Positions 1 to 6,470 of a DNA stretch of 8,621 nt are shown in pieces (the first letter of the stretch is position 1; the number at the start of each line of letters is the position of its first letter). The position numbers and the translations under genes are program-made. Source of the stretch: JAEYFP01 sp047602645. GTDB taxonomy: Bacteria; Bacillota; Clostridia; Lachnospirales; Lachnospiraceae. The notes under the pieces were generated by a model that ran no database searches, was not told the DNA's origin, and was given only the letters and a program-made list of their open reading frames with translations. Location: NCBI GenBank assembly GCA_047602645.1, contig JASGGU010000115.1:1-8621 (forward strand), read 5' to 3'.

Positions 1-118
1 CTACCTGCCTTTTAAATTTAGTTGTATTGGGCTGAAATCAATCGTGTGCATTTGCCATACATTATATCCGAATTAGAACGAAATAGCAAACCCTCTAGTG
101 CTTTGAGAAATTTCGTGT

Positions 119-124
119 TATACT
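119..124 (+). promoter_or_regulatory. Putative extended -10 promoter for the prmA operon
   Basis: The -10-like hexamer TATACT matches TATAAT at five of six positions. It is preceded by TGT at 116-118, which fits the TGn extended -10 pattern. No good -35 box lies 16-18 bases upstream, as is common for extended -10 promoters. A start site near 131 would leave a short leader before prmA, with the ribosome binding site AAAGGAG at 136-142. The A/T-rich bases further upstream show no gene. The assignment comes from the motif alone. Confidence 0.45.
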
Positions 125-149
125 TAAAAATCAATAAAGGAGAAATCTT

Positions 150-1106
150 ATGCGTTATAATAAATATACGATCAAAACACTCGCTGAGGCGGAGGATGTG
201 GTGATCAGTGCTCTGGTGGATATCGGAATTGAAGGCGTGGAAATTGAGGACAAGGTACCGCTCACAGAGGAGGAAAAGGCACAGATGTTTGTGGATATTC
301 TGCCGCAGTGCCCTGCCGATGACGGGATCGCTTATCTGAGCTTTTATCTGGATGCCTTGGAGGAACAGGAACCGGTGCTTAATGCCGTCCGCAGAGAGCT
401 TGAGGATTTGAAGAGTTATCTGGATGTCGGGGAATGCACGATCACAATATCCCAGACGGCGGACGAAGATTTTTTAAATAATTGGAAGCAGTACTTTCAC
501 CAGTTTTATGTGGATGATATTTTGATTATTCCTTCCTGGGAAGAAGTAAGGGAAGAGGATTCGGATAAGATGATTATCCATATCGATCCGGGAACGGCAT
601 TCGGTACAGGCATGCATGAGACGACGCAGCTCTGTATACGCCAGCTTCGCAAATATGTGACTCCGGATACGGTGCTGTTAGATGTCGGAACCGGAAGCGG
701 TATCCTCTCCGTCCTTGCATATAAATTCGGCGCAAGGTCGGCTATCGGGACAGATCTGGATACTTGCGCGATTGATGCGGTAAAGGACAACCTGGATGCA
801 AACGGTTTAAAGGATGCCGGCTTTCAGCTTCTGATCGGTAATATTATCGATGACCGGTCAGTACAGGAAGCGGTTGGCCGCCGGAAATATGACATTGTGG
901 CTGCAAATATATTAGCCGAGGTGCTTGTGCCGCTGACGCCTGTGATCTGGCATCAGCTCAAGCCGGGCGGCATTTATATTACTTCGGGAATTATCGACGA
1001 TAAGGAAGAAACGGTCGTACGCGCCGTGAAGCAGGCAGGTTTTGAAGTGCTTGAGGTCAATTACCAGGGAGAATGGGTAAATGTGACGGCTAAAAAGCCG
1101 CTTTAA
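150..1106 (+). CDS. prmA: Ribosomal protein L11 methyltransferase PrmA
   Basis: This is a cytoplasmic SAM-dependent enzyme that methylates lysines and the N-terminal amine of ribosomal protein L11. The protein has 318 residues, the usual family length. Residues 1 to about 125 form the L11-recognition part. The catalytic Rossmann domain follows, with the family signature DPGTAFGTG at 146-154 and a following His156, the SAM-binding glycine loop DVGTGSG at 178-184, an acidic ribose-binding position in TDLD at 201-204, and the NILA motif at 253-256, which occupies the place of the NPPY motif in related methyltransferases. The start is supported by AAAGGAG seven bases upstream. It is the first gene of a five-gene plus-strand run, followed 39 bases later by rsmE, and this prmA-rsmE pair is typical of Firmicutes. 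I see no frameshift or missing motif. Confidence 0.96.
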   Translation: MRYNKYTIKTLAEAEDVVISALVDIGIEGVEIEDKVPLTEEEKAQMFVDILPQCPADDGIAYLSFYLDALEEQEPVLNAVRRELEDLKSYLDVGECTITISQTADEDFLNNWKQYFHQFYVDDILIIPSWEEVREEDSDKMIIHIDPGTAFGTGMHETTQLCIRQLRKYVTPDTVLLDVGTGSGILSVLAYKFGARSAIGTDLDTCAIDAVKDNLDANGLKDAGFQLLIGNIIDDRSVQEAVGRRKYDIVAANILAEVLVPLTPVIWHQLKPGGIYITSGIIDDKEETVVRAVKQAGFEVLEVNYQGEWVNVTAKKPL

Positions 1107-1114
1107 TGGAAATC

Positions 1115-1127
1115 CTCCTTACAGGAG
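1115..1127 (+). other. Small inverted repeat CTCCT-TAC-AGGAG before rsmE
   Basis: A perfect five-base inverted repeat with a three-base loop lies between prmA and rsmE. One arm is a Shine-Dalgarno-like AGGAG and the other is its complement. The GGAG at 1134-1137, eight bases before the rsmE start, lies outside the hairpin and can serve as the ribosome binding site. No T-run follows, so it is not an intrinsic terminator. It may be chance. Confidence 0.3.
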
Positions 1128-1145
1128 AAAATCGGAGAAAACGTT

Positions 1146-1892
1146 ATGTATCAATTTTTTGTAGAGCCGGGTCAGATTGCGGGAAACAACATCACAATTA
1201 CCGGTTCTGATGTGAATCATATTAAACAGGTGCTTCGTATGCGAATCGGTGAGGAACTTTCGGTTGTGACCGAAGACGAGGACAGGGAATATCGCTGTGA
1301 GATTTCTGCCTTTGAAGAGGAAGCGGTTCTGTGCCGTCTGCGGTTCATCAAGGAAGAAGGAGTGGAGCTTCCGAACCAAATCTATCTGTTTCAGGGCTTG
1401 CCGAAAAGCGACAAGATGGAGCTGATTGTTCAGAAGGCGGTAGAACTGGGGGCTTTTCAAATTATTCCGGTGCAGACGCGGCGCACTGTCGTCAGGCTTG
1501 ATGACAAAAAGGAGGCCGCGCGGGTGGCGAGATGGAATGCGATTGCCGAGGCTGCCGCAAAACAGGCAAAGCGCCGGAAGATTCCTCAGGTAATGCCGGT
1601 CATGACGATGAGAGAGGCGGCGGATTATTGCCGCAGCTTTGAAGTGAAACTGATTCCGTATGAGCTGTCGGATAAAGGCGGCATGGACGATACCCGCAGC
1701 AAAATCTCAAAGATCAGTGCCGGGCAGCAGATCGCGGTTTTTATCGGACCCGAGGGCGGTTTTGACGAGGGGGAAATACAGCTTGCGAGGGAAGCAGGTA
1801 TTGTGCCGGTCACGCTCGGAAGGCGGATCCTGCGCACCGAGACGGCGGGTTTTACAGTGCTTGCATGGCTTGTATATCAATTGGAGCAGTAA
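1146..1892 (+). CDS. rsmE: 16S rRNA (uracil(1498)-N(3))-methyltransferase RsmE
   Basis: RsmE methylates N3 of U1498 in helix 44 of 16S rRNA, near the decoding site of the 30S subunit, using SAM. The 248 residues match the family's usual length. An N-terminal PUA-like RNA-binding domain covers about residues 1-70. A SPOUT-class trefoil-knot methyltransferase domain follows. Visible motifs are LPKSDKMELIVQKAVELG at 85-102, a basic AKRRKIP at 141-147, GPEGGF at 201-206 and the knot signature LGRRILRTETA at 224-234, the last two forming the SAM site. Many homologues have an EQ-rich motif (EQS-like) where this protein has AEAAAKQAKR, a mild variation. GGAG at 1134-1137 supports the start. The desulfurase gene begins 37 bases after the stop, so cotranscription is likely. 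Confidence 0.96.
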   Translation: MYQFFVEPGQIAGNNITITGSDVNHIKQVLRMRIGEELSVVTEDEDREYRCEISAFEEEAVLCRLRFIKEEGVELPNQIYLFQGLPKSDKMELIVQKAVELGAFQIIPVQTRRTVVRLDDKKEAARVARWNAIAEAAAKQAKRRKIPQVMPVMTMREAADYCRSFEVKLIPYELSDKGGMDDTRSKISKISAGQQIAVFIGPEGGFDEGEIQLAREAGIVPVTLGRRILRTETAGFTVLAWLVYQLEQ

Positions 1893-1929
1893 AGACAGTG
1901 AAAGAAAAGACAGGGATTGGAGTAAATGA

Positions 1930-3102
1930 ATGCAGGTTTATTTGGATAATTCAGCCACAACAAGATGCTTTGACAGCGTCAGGGAGTTGATGGGGACCGT
2001 TATGGACCGGGCCTACGGCAATCCGTCGAGCATGCACCGTGCCGGTGTCGAGGCGGAGAATTATATCAGGCATGCGAAGGAAGTAATAGCGGGAAATCTC
2101 AAGGTGCGGGAAAAGGAACTCCTGTTTACGTCCGGCGGCACGGAATCCGACAATCTGGCAATTATCGGCTGTGCGTCGGCAAACCGGCGTGCGGGAATGC
2201 ATTTAATCACAACAAAAATGGAACATCCGGCCGTTCTGGAGCCGATGAGATATTTGGAGAGGCAGGGCTTTCGCGTAACCTATCTGGAGGCGGATAAAAG
2301 CGGAAGGGTGCGTCTTTCCGATCTGGAGCAGGCACTCTGTAAGGATACAATTCTTGTTTCCGTTATGCATGTCAACAATGAAATCGGATCGCTTCAGCCG
2401 GTCGGAGAGATCGGGAGCCTGATTAGGAGCTATCGCAAGGATATTCTGTTTCATGTGGATTCGGTGCAGGGGTACGGAAAGCTGATCCTTCACCCCAAGC
2501 GGATGAAAATTGATCTGTTGTCCATCAGCGGTCATAAGATTCACGGCCCGAAGGGCGTTGGTATTCTATATGTGAATGAAACGGTAAAAATCCAGCCGAT
2601 TCTATTCGGAGGAGGACAGCAGAGAGGTCTGCGCTCCGGAACGGAGAATGTTCCGGGCATCGCAGGGATCGGCCGTGCTGTCGAAGAGCTTTATACGGAT
2701 TTCGAGGATAAAATGGAGCGGCTGTATGAGTTGAAGACTTATTTTATCGCACAGCTTTCGGAGCTTGAGGGCGTGTCGATAAACGGTCTGCCGCCGGAGG
2801 GTGAGGCCGCTGTGAAAGAGACGGCACCGCATGTGGTCAGTGCGTCTGTTGCAGGCATCCGCGCGGAGGTGTTGCTGCATTCGCTGGAGGACAGGGGAAT
2901 TTATATTTCCTCCGGTTCGGCCTGCGCCTCTAACAAGCCGGCTCTCAGTGAGACGCTGAAGGCGGTCGGCCTTAACGAGGAGCTGCTTAGATCGACTGTT
3001 CGTTTCAGCTTTTCCGTGGAGACGACAAAGGAGGAGCTGGATTATACGATGGAAGCCCTCAAGGAATTGCTGCCGGTGCTCAGAAGGTATACAAGACATT
3101 AA
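1930..3102 (+). CDS. Class I cysteine desulfurase, probable ThiI sulfur donor
   Basis: This PLP enzyme converts cysteine to alanine and carries the sulfur as a persulfide for transfer to an acceptor. It has 390 residues of the NifS/IscS group. The start MQVYLDNSATT is typical. His99 in MEHP should stack on PLP, HVDSVQG at 175-181 contributes the cofactor-binding Asp and Gln, Lys203 in SGHKIHGPKG is the Schiff-base lysine, and Cys332 in SSGSACAS is the persulfide cysteine. The active-site loop has class I (IscS/NifS) length, not the SufS type. GGAG at 1919-1922, seven bases upstream, favours ATG 1930 over the out-of-frame ATG at 1926. thiI starts 22 bases after the stop. This arrangement resembles Bacillus nifZ-thiI, so I infer that it feeds sulfur to ThiI. 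General Fe-S cluster supply cannot be excluded, but no iscU-like gene lies beside it. Confidence 0.92.
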   Translation: MQVYLDNSATTRCFDSVRELMGTVMDRAYGNPSSMHRAGVEAENYIRHAKEVIAGNLKVREKELLFTSGGTESDNLAIIGCASANRRAGMHLITTKMEHPAVLEPMRYLERQGFRVTYLEADKSGRVRLSDLEQALCKDTILVSVMHVNNEIGSLQPVGEIGSLIRSYRKDILFHVDSVQGYGKLILHPKRMKIDLLSISGHKIHGPKGVGILYVNETVKIQPILFGGGQQRGLRSGTENVPGIAGIGRAVEELYTDFEDKMERLYELKTYFIAQLSELEGVSINGLPPEGEAAVKETAPHVVSASVAGIRAEVLLHSLEDRGIYISSGSACASNKPALSETLKAVGLNEELLRSTVRFSFSVETTKEELDYTMEALKELLPVLRRYTRH

Positions 3103-3124
3103 AACAGAAAAAGAGGATAAGAAT

Positions 3125-4306
3125 ATGAATCGAACGGCATTTTTAATTAAATATGCGGAAATCGGCATCAAGGGTAAAAATCGCTATTTATTTGAGGACG
3201 CGCTTGTAAAGCAGATCCGTCATGCACTCAAAAAGGTGGAGGGGACCTTTTCGGTGACAAAAACACAGGGAAGAATTTATATTGAATGTCTGAGTGAATA
3301 TGATTTTGATGAAACGGTTCAGGGACTGCAGTGTGTGTTTGGTATCACCGGCATCTGTCCCGTCGTGCATGTCGAGGACAACGGCTTTGAGGAGCTTGCT
3401 GGGGATGTTGTCAAATATATGGAGGAAACTTATTCCGATAAGAACAAGACATTTAAAGTACATGCGAGGCGTGCACGAAAAAATTATCCGATGGATTCGA
3501 TGGAACTGGATCGGGAGCTTGGCAGCGTGATTCTGGATGCATTTCCCGAAATGAAGGTGGATGTACACAAGCCGGATATTCTACTGACGGTAGAAATTAG
3601 GGAGAAAATTTATATTTATTCGGAAATTATTCCGGGACCGGGTGGTATGCCGGTCGGAACAAACGGAAAGGCGATGCTGTTGTTGTCGGGAGGCATTGAT
3701 TCGCCGGTGGCCGGCTATATGATTTCCAAGAGAGGAGTCAAGCTGGACGCGGTTTATTTCCATGCGCCGCCTTACACGAGCGAACGCGCAAAACAGAAGG
3801 TTGTGGATTTGGCGAAGATTGTGTCAATGTATGCCGGAACGATTTATCTGCATGTTATCAATTTTACGGATATTCAGCTCTCTATTTATGAAAAGTGTCC
3901 GCACGAGGAGCTGACGATTATTATGCGCCGCTATATGATGAAAATTGCGGAACATATCGCGAAAGAAACGGAGTGTCTCGGTCTGATCACGGGTGAGAGC
4001 ATCGGACAGGTGGCGAGTCAGACAATGCAGTCTCTGGCAGCGACAAATGAGGTATGTACGATGCCGGTATACAGGCCGCTTATCGGCTTTGACAAGCAGG
4101 AGATCGTTACGGTTTCCCAGAGGATCGGTACCTACGAGACTTCAATCCAGCCGTTTGAAGACTGCTGTACGATCTTTGTTGCAAAGCATCCGGTTACTAA
4201 GCCGAATATCAATATTATCAAGCGTTCCGAACGAAATCTTGAGGAACAAATCGATGAATTGTTTAACAAAGCGATTGAAACAAAGGAATTGATAATTATA
4301 GAATAG
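3125..4306 (+). CDS. thiI: tRNA 4-thiouridine synthase ThiI, short form without rhodanese domain
   Basis: ThiI adenylates U8 of tRNA and replaces its oxygen with sulfur, giving 4-thiouridine, a near-UV sensor. Some ThiI proteins also serve thiamine thiazole synthesis. The protein has 393 residues: an N-terminal ferredoxin-like domain, a THUMP RNA-binding domain at roughly 60-165, and a PP-loop ATP pyrophosphatase domain with SGGIDSP at 188-194. ITGESIGQVASQT at 288-300 and the CC pair at 347-348 are family features, one of these cysteines being the likely equivalent of E. coli Cys344. The sequence ends about where the E. coli protein would continue into its rhodanese domain, so the second catalytic cysteine is absent, as in Bacillus. 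Direct sulfur delivery from the upstream desulfurase is therefore likely. GAGG at 3113-3116 supports the start. No thiamine gene adjoins, which favours the tRNA role. Confidence 0.95.
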   Translation: MNRTAFLIKYAEIGIKGKNRYLFEDALVKQIRHALKKVEGTFSVTKTQGRIYIECLSEYDFDETVQGLQCVFGITGICPVVHVEDNGFEELAGDVVKYMEETYSDKNKTFKVHARRARKNYPMDSMELDRELGSVILDAFPEMKVDVHKPDILLTVEIREKIYIYSEIIPGPGGMPVGTNGKAMLLLSGGIDSPVAGYMISKRGVKLDAVYFHAPPYTSERAKQKVVDLAKIVSMYAGTIYLHVINFTDIQLSIYEKCPHEELTIIMRRYMMKIAEHIAKETECLGLITGESIGQVASQTMQSLAATNEVCTMPVYRPLIGFDKQEIVTVSQRIGTYETSIQPFEDCCTIFVAKHPVTKPNINIIKRSERNLEEQIDELFNKAIETKELIIIE

Positions 4307-4312
4307 CAGGAT

Positions 4313-4317
4313 GGGAG
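4313..4317 (+). promoter_or_regulatory. Ribosome binding site with unusually short spacing
   Basis: GGGAG lies only three bases before ATG 4321, closer than the usual five to nine. The ATG at 4311 is out of frame and opens only a 12-codon frame. No other Met codon occurs early in the main frame, so 4321 remains the best start. Weak initiation or translational coupling to thiI, whose stop lies 14 bases upstream, is possible. Confidence 0.45.
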
Positions 4318-4320
4318 CAG

Positions 4321-6102
4321 ATGGAAGAGCTACGGATCAAAAGGGATGAAAAAAAGACGGAGCCGGCAGGGCTGTGGGTGCATGAATACCGGACCTTGTT
4401 TTTGATTGGGTGTGTACTGGGTCTGATTAGCTTCGTCCTTGTTTACGGCATCCGTGTACTGGACTTTACTTATGATGCGTGGCTGCTGAACGGGGATATG
4501 GATTTGCGGCAGCATTATATCGGCTGGTGTCATTTTCGAATGGATGCCTGGCAGTTTCCGGTGGGACTGATTTATTCCCTTTCTTACCCGACGAGCATGT
4601 CCGTTATCTATACCGATTCGATTCCGCTGTTCGCCTTGCTTTTTAAGCCGTTTACGAGCATATTGCCGGAAACATTTCAGTATTTTGGCTTGTTTGGAAT
4701 ACTTTCTTTCGCTTTACAGGGAGGTATTTCCGTACTGCTGATCAGGCGGTTTACCGATAAAAAATGGCTTTGCATTGTGTCGGCACTCTTTTTTATCCTG
4801 AGCTTTCCCGTACTTTCGCGGATGTATTATCATACCGCACTCGGCGCACAATGGCTTCTTTTGCTGGCACTGCTTCTCTGGTTTTATCAGGACAGTCTGG
4901 GCGGGCTCTTGAAAAGGTGCATGATCTGGGCGGGGATGGGCTTTTTATGCGTTTCCATTCATTCTTATTTTCTTCCGATGGTAGGATTGATTCTCCTTGC
5001 GTCCATAGCGGAGCGGTGGGTCATCGGAAATAAGACAGGCAGCAGAAGACTTGGCCTTTTGAGGGAATCCTTCTTTCTTCTTTTTTTCTATTGTCTGACA
5101 GCGCTTGTTATGCTTTTTGTGCTGGGTGCATTTTATGGGAGTACCTCTGCCGCCGGAGAGGGCCTTGGCAGCTTTGGCAGCAATTTGAATACGTTCATCA
5201 ATTCACTCGGCGAAGGAAGGATTTTTCCTGCAATGCCGCTTTATTATGATTTTCAGTATGAAGGCGCCGGCTATCTCGGTGCCGGAATCTTACTGCTATT
5301 GTGTGCACTTGGAATTTTATTCGTAAAAAATGTGATTATAATACCATATGTACAACATGGTGCAAACTGCGGCAGCTCTGCACATGATTTTCGAGGGAAA
5401 GCCGATCAGTTGAAAATTCGAAAGTTTTTTATAGAACATTACCGGATTGCAATCATCCTGCTCTTGTTTGCAGCGTTTTGTGTGCTTTCGGTTTTCCCGA
5501 TCGTCGCTTGGAACGATACGAAACTATTTGGGGTACCATATCCGGCCGTTGTCAGAAAGGTGCTGAGTATTTTCCGGTCGAACGGGCGGTTTATCTGGAC
5601 AGCAGTCTATCTTGTTATACTGAGCGCGGTTATTTTTACGGACCGGTATTTTTCTCCCCGATTATCAGGAGTACTCATTGCCGCGGCACTTTCTCTTCAG
5701 CTTTTTGATCTGTCAGGCATCATAGAAGAAAAACGGAACTATTTCAATACGCCGCAGACCTATGAGACAATGTGGGATGCGGAGGAATTGAAGGAAGTGT
5801 TGCAGGGTCATAAGGAATTTGTCTTTCTCTATGATGAAAATGATATTCTTATGGAGACGGCCTATTATGCTTATCTGCATGAAATGCAGCTGAACAACTA
5901 TTATTATGCGAGAGATATTGCGGATGCGGTTGAAAATAATATTTCCAGATGGAAGAAAGAGCTGAAAGCAGGTGTTGTAAAGGAATGGACCATCTACATT
6001 TTTAAGGAGGAGGGCTTTGATGCGGCGGATTACCGGGGAATGGACTTCTATTATATGAACGGACATGTGATCGGAACAAAAAAAGGACAGCTGCCCTTTT
6101 GA
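4321..6102 (+). CDS. Polytopic membrane protein, DUF6311 / GT-C-like
   Basis: Function is unknown. The 593-residue protein has a short charged cytoplasmic N-terminus (1-22), a first membrane helix at about 24-46, and then a loop with acidic residues and the pattern NGDMDLRQHYIGW (57-69), followed by LSYPTSMSVIYTDSIPL (87-103). To my recollection this resembles the DUF6311 family, whose layout recalls GT-C lipid-linked sugar transferases, with acidic residues in the first outer loop. Further hydrophobic segments lie at about 104-140, 148-166, 174-190, 201-230, 249-272, 315-342, 373-397, 423-441 and 446-464. A charged loop at 343-372 and a soluble C-terminal part from about 470 to 593 complete it. 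It begins 14 bases after thiI and probably shares its transcript. Its role beside RNA-modification genes is unexplained. A surface-glycan or membrane transferase role is only inference. Confidence 0.75.
   Translation: MEELRIKRDEKKTEPAGLWVHEYRTLFLIGCVLGLISFVLVYGIRVLDFTYDAWLLNGDMDLRQHYIGWCHFRMDAWQFPVGLIYSLSYPTSMSVIYTDSIPLFALLFKPFTSILPETFQYFGLFGILSFALQGGISVLLIRRFTDKKWLCIVSALFFILSFPVLSRMYYHTALGAQWLLLLALLLWFYQDSLGGLLKRCMIWAGMGFLCVSIHSYFLPMVGLILLASIAERWVIGNKTGSRRLGLLRESFFLLFFYCLTALVMLFVLGAFYGSTSAAGEGLGSFGSNLNTFINSLGEGRIFPAMPLYYDFQYEGAGYLGAGILLLLCALGILFVKNVIIIPYVQHGANCGSSAHDFRGKADQLKIRKFFIEHYRIAIILLLFAAFCVLSVFPIVAWNDTKLFGVPYPAVVRKVLSIFRSNGRFIWTAVYLVILSAVIFTDRYFSPRLSGVLIAAALSLQLFDLSGIIEEKRNYFNTPQTYETMWDAEELKEVLQGHKEFVFLYDENDILMETAYYAYLHEMQLNNYYYARDIADAVENNISRWKKELKAGVVKEWTIYIFKEEGFDAADYRGMDFYYMNGHVIGTKKGQLPF
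6078..6100 (-). terminator. Intrinsic terminator of the HPr-like gene, inside the convergent gene
   Basis: Read on the minus strand, AAAAGGG pairs with TCCTTTT (one G-U pair) around the palindrome CAGCTG. This gives a stem of about eight pairs with an AGCT loop, and the T-run of the right arm continues to seven Ts (seven As at 6078-6084 on the plus strand). It starts 38 bases past the stop of the HPr-like gene. The same bases encode the last residues of the membrane protein. On the plus strand the stem has an A-C mismatch and no extended T-run after it, so it should work mainly on the minus strand. Confidence 0.6.
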
Positions 6103-6124
6103 CAAATGCCCTTTGGTTGTCTTT
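6101..6124 (+). terminator. Weak possible terminator after the membrane-protein gene
   Basis: GACAA at 6101-6105 and TTGTC at 6117-6121 form a five-base inverted repeat, followed by TTTAAATTG. An inner CC/GG pairing around CTTT could extend the stem. It overlaps the TGA stop of the membrane-protein gene. The stem is short and the T-tract poor, so this is only the best candidate in a 35-base convergent gap that must separate two transcripts. Confidence 0.3.
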
Positions 6125-6137
6125 AAATTGTACTTCA

Positions 6138-6368
6138 CTAAATCATGTACGGCTTAATAACAGCCAAAACGTCCTCTGCATTGTCTTCAGCATGGATGTT
6201 TAAATCAATGGGCTTAGATAAATCTAAACTGAAAATCCCCATGATCGATTTTGCATCAATCACGTATCTTCCTGAAACTAAGTCGAAATCATAGTCGAAT
6301 TTTGTAATATCATTCACGAATGACTTCACTTTGTCGATGGAATTTAAAGAAATCTGTACTGTTTTCAT
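6138..6368 (-). CDS. HPr-like protein lacking the active-site histidine
   Basis: This 76-residue protein resembles the PTS phosphocarrier HPr but is about ten residues shorter. The segment AKSIMGIFSLDLS at 39-51 matches the HPr region that contains the regulatory serine phosphorylated by HPr kinase (here Ser41, equivalent to Ser46). Where HPr has the GxHARPA catalytic loop, this protein reads LNSIDKVKSFV (8-18), and its only histidine is His59 near the C-terminus. It therefore cannot act as a normal phosphoryl carrier. Bacillus Crh is a comparable case of an HPr-like protein without the histidine. TAAGGAGG at 6377-6384 on the minus strand, eight bases before the ATG, fixes the start at 6368, although the frame stays open further upstream. 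It is a single gene with its own promoter, convergent with the membrane-protein gene and divergent from mtaB. A regulatory role is inference. Confidence 0.85.
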   Translation of the reverse strand: MKTVQISLNSIDKVKSFVNDITKFDYDFDLVSGRYVIDAKSIMGIFSLDLSKPIDLNIHAEDNAEDVLAVIKPYMI

Positions 6369-6376
6369 ACAAAAAA

Positions 6377-6384
6377 CCTCCTTA
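6377..6384 (-). promoter_or_regulatory. Ribosome binding site of the HPr-like gene
   Basis: TAAGGAGG on the minus strand lies eight bases before ATG 6368. It is a near-perfect Shine-Dalgarno sequence and shows that translation starts there, not at the upstream in-frame Met codons that overlap mtaB. Confidence 0.85.
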
Positions 6385-6407
6385 TCGTTTATATTTACTA
6401 CAGTTCT

Positions 6408-6413
6408 TATGAT
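6408..6413 (+). promoter_or_regulatory. Possible -10 box for mtaB overlapping the divergent promoter
   Basis: TATGAT on the plus strand matches TATAAT at five of six positions and overlaps the -10 box of the HPr-like gene. A start near 6420 would give mtaB a leader of about 50 bases. The hexamer 17 bases upstream (TCGTTT) is a poor -35. An alternative, TATAAA at 6438-6443, also lacks a -35. mtaB needs a promoter here because the preceding gene is on the other strand. Confidence 0.3.
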
Positions 6414-6437
6414 AAGTCCGGTAAAGGGAAAAGTCAA
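6409..6437 (-). promoter_or_regulatory. Sigma-A promoter of the HPr-like gene
   Basis: On the minus strand TTGACT (6432-6437) and TATCAT (6409-6414) are separated by exactly 17 bases. Each box matches the consensus at five of six positions. Transcription would start near 6402, leaving a leader of about 34 bases that includes the strong ribosome binding site. This is the clearest promoter in the window. Confidence 0.8.
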
Positions 6438-6470
6438 TATAAAAACAGTACAAAAAATAAGGAGTTTCTT

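Noticed and set aside
1..118. Riboswitch or T-box leader before prmA
   Set aside because: The stretch is A/T-rich with only weak short pairings, and it has no terminator hairpin or recognisable riboswitch core.
22..204. A 60-codon open frame that overlaps the prmA start
   Set aside because: It has no ribosome binding site and no family resemblance, and it runs out of frame into prmA.
1119..1460. A 113-codon antisense frame over the 5' half of rsmE
   Set aside because: It lies fully opposite a recognised gene and shows no domain or ribosome binding site.
1660..1929. An 89-codon plus-strand frame overlapping the rsmE end and the intergenic gap
   Set aside because: Its composition is arginine- and serine-rich, as expected for a shifted reading of rsmE, and it has no initiation signal.
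1891..1929. Repeated AAAGACAG in the rsmE-desulfurase gap as a regulatory element
   Set aside because: It is two short purine-rich copies in a 37-base leader. The purine-rich bias around ribosome binding sites is enough to explain it.
2602..3171. A 189-codon open frame on the minus strand across the 3' half of the desulfurase gene
   Set aside because: It lies antisense to a strongly supported gene, has no recognisable family motif, and its length follows from the codon pattern of the plus-strand gene.
5335..5425. Possible foreign insertion in the membrane-protein gene
   Set aside because: The A/T-rich stretch encodes a charged loop (about 343-372) between membrane helices, the frame is intact and no flanking repeats are seen. 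A variable loop explains it.
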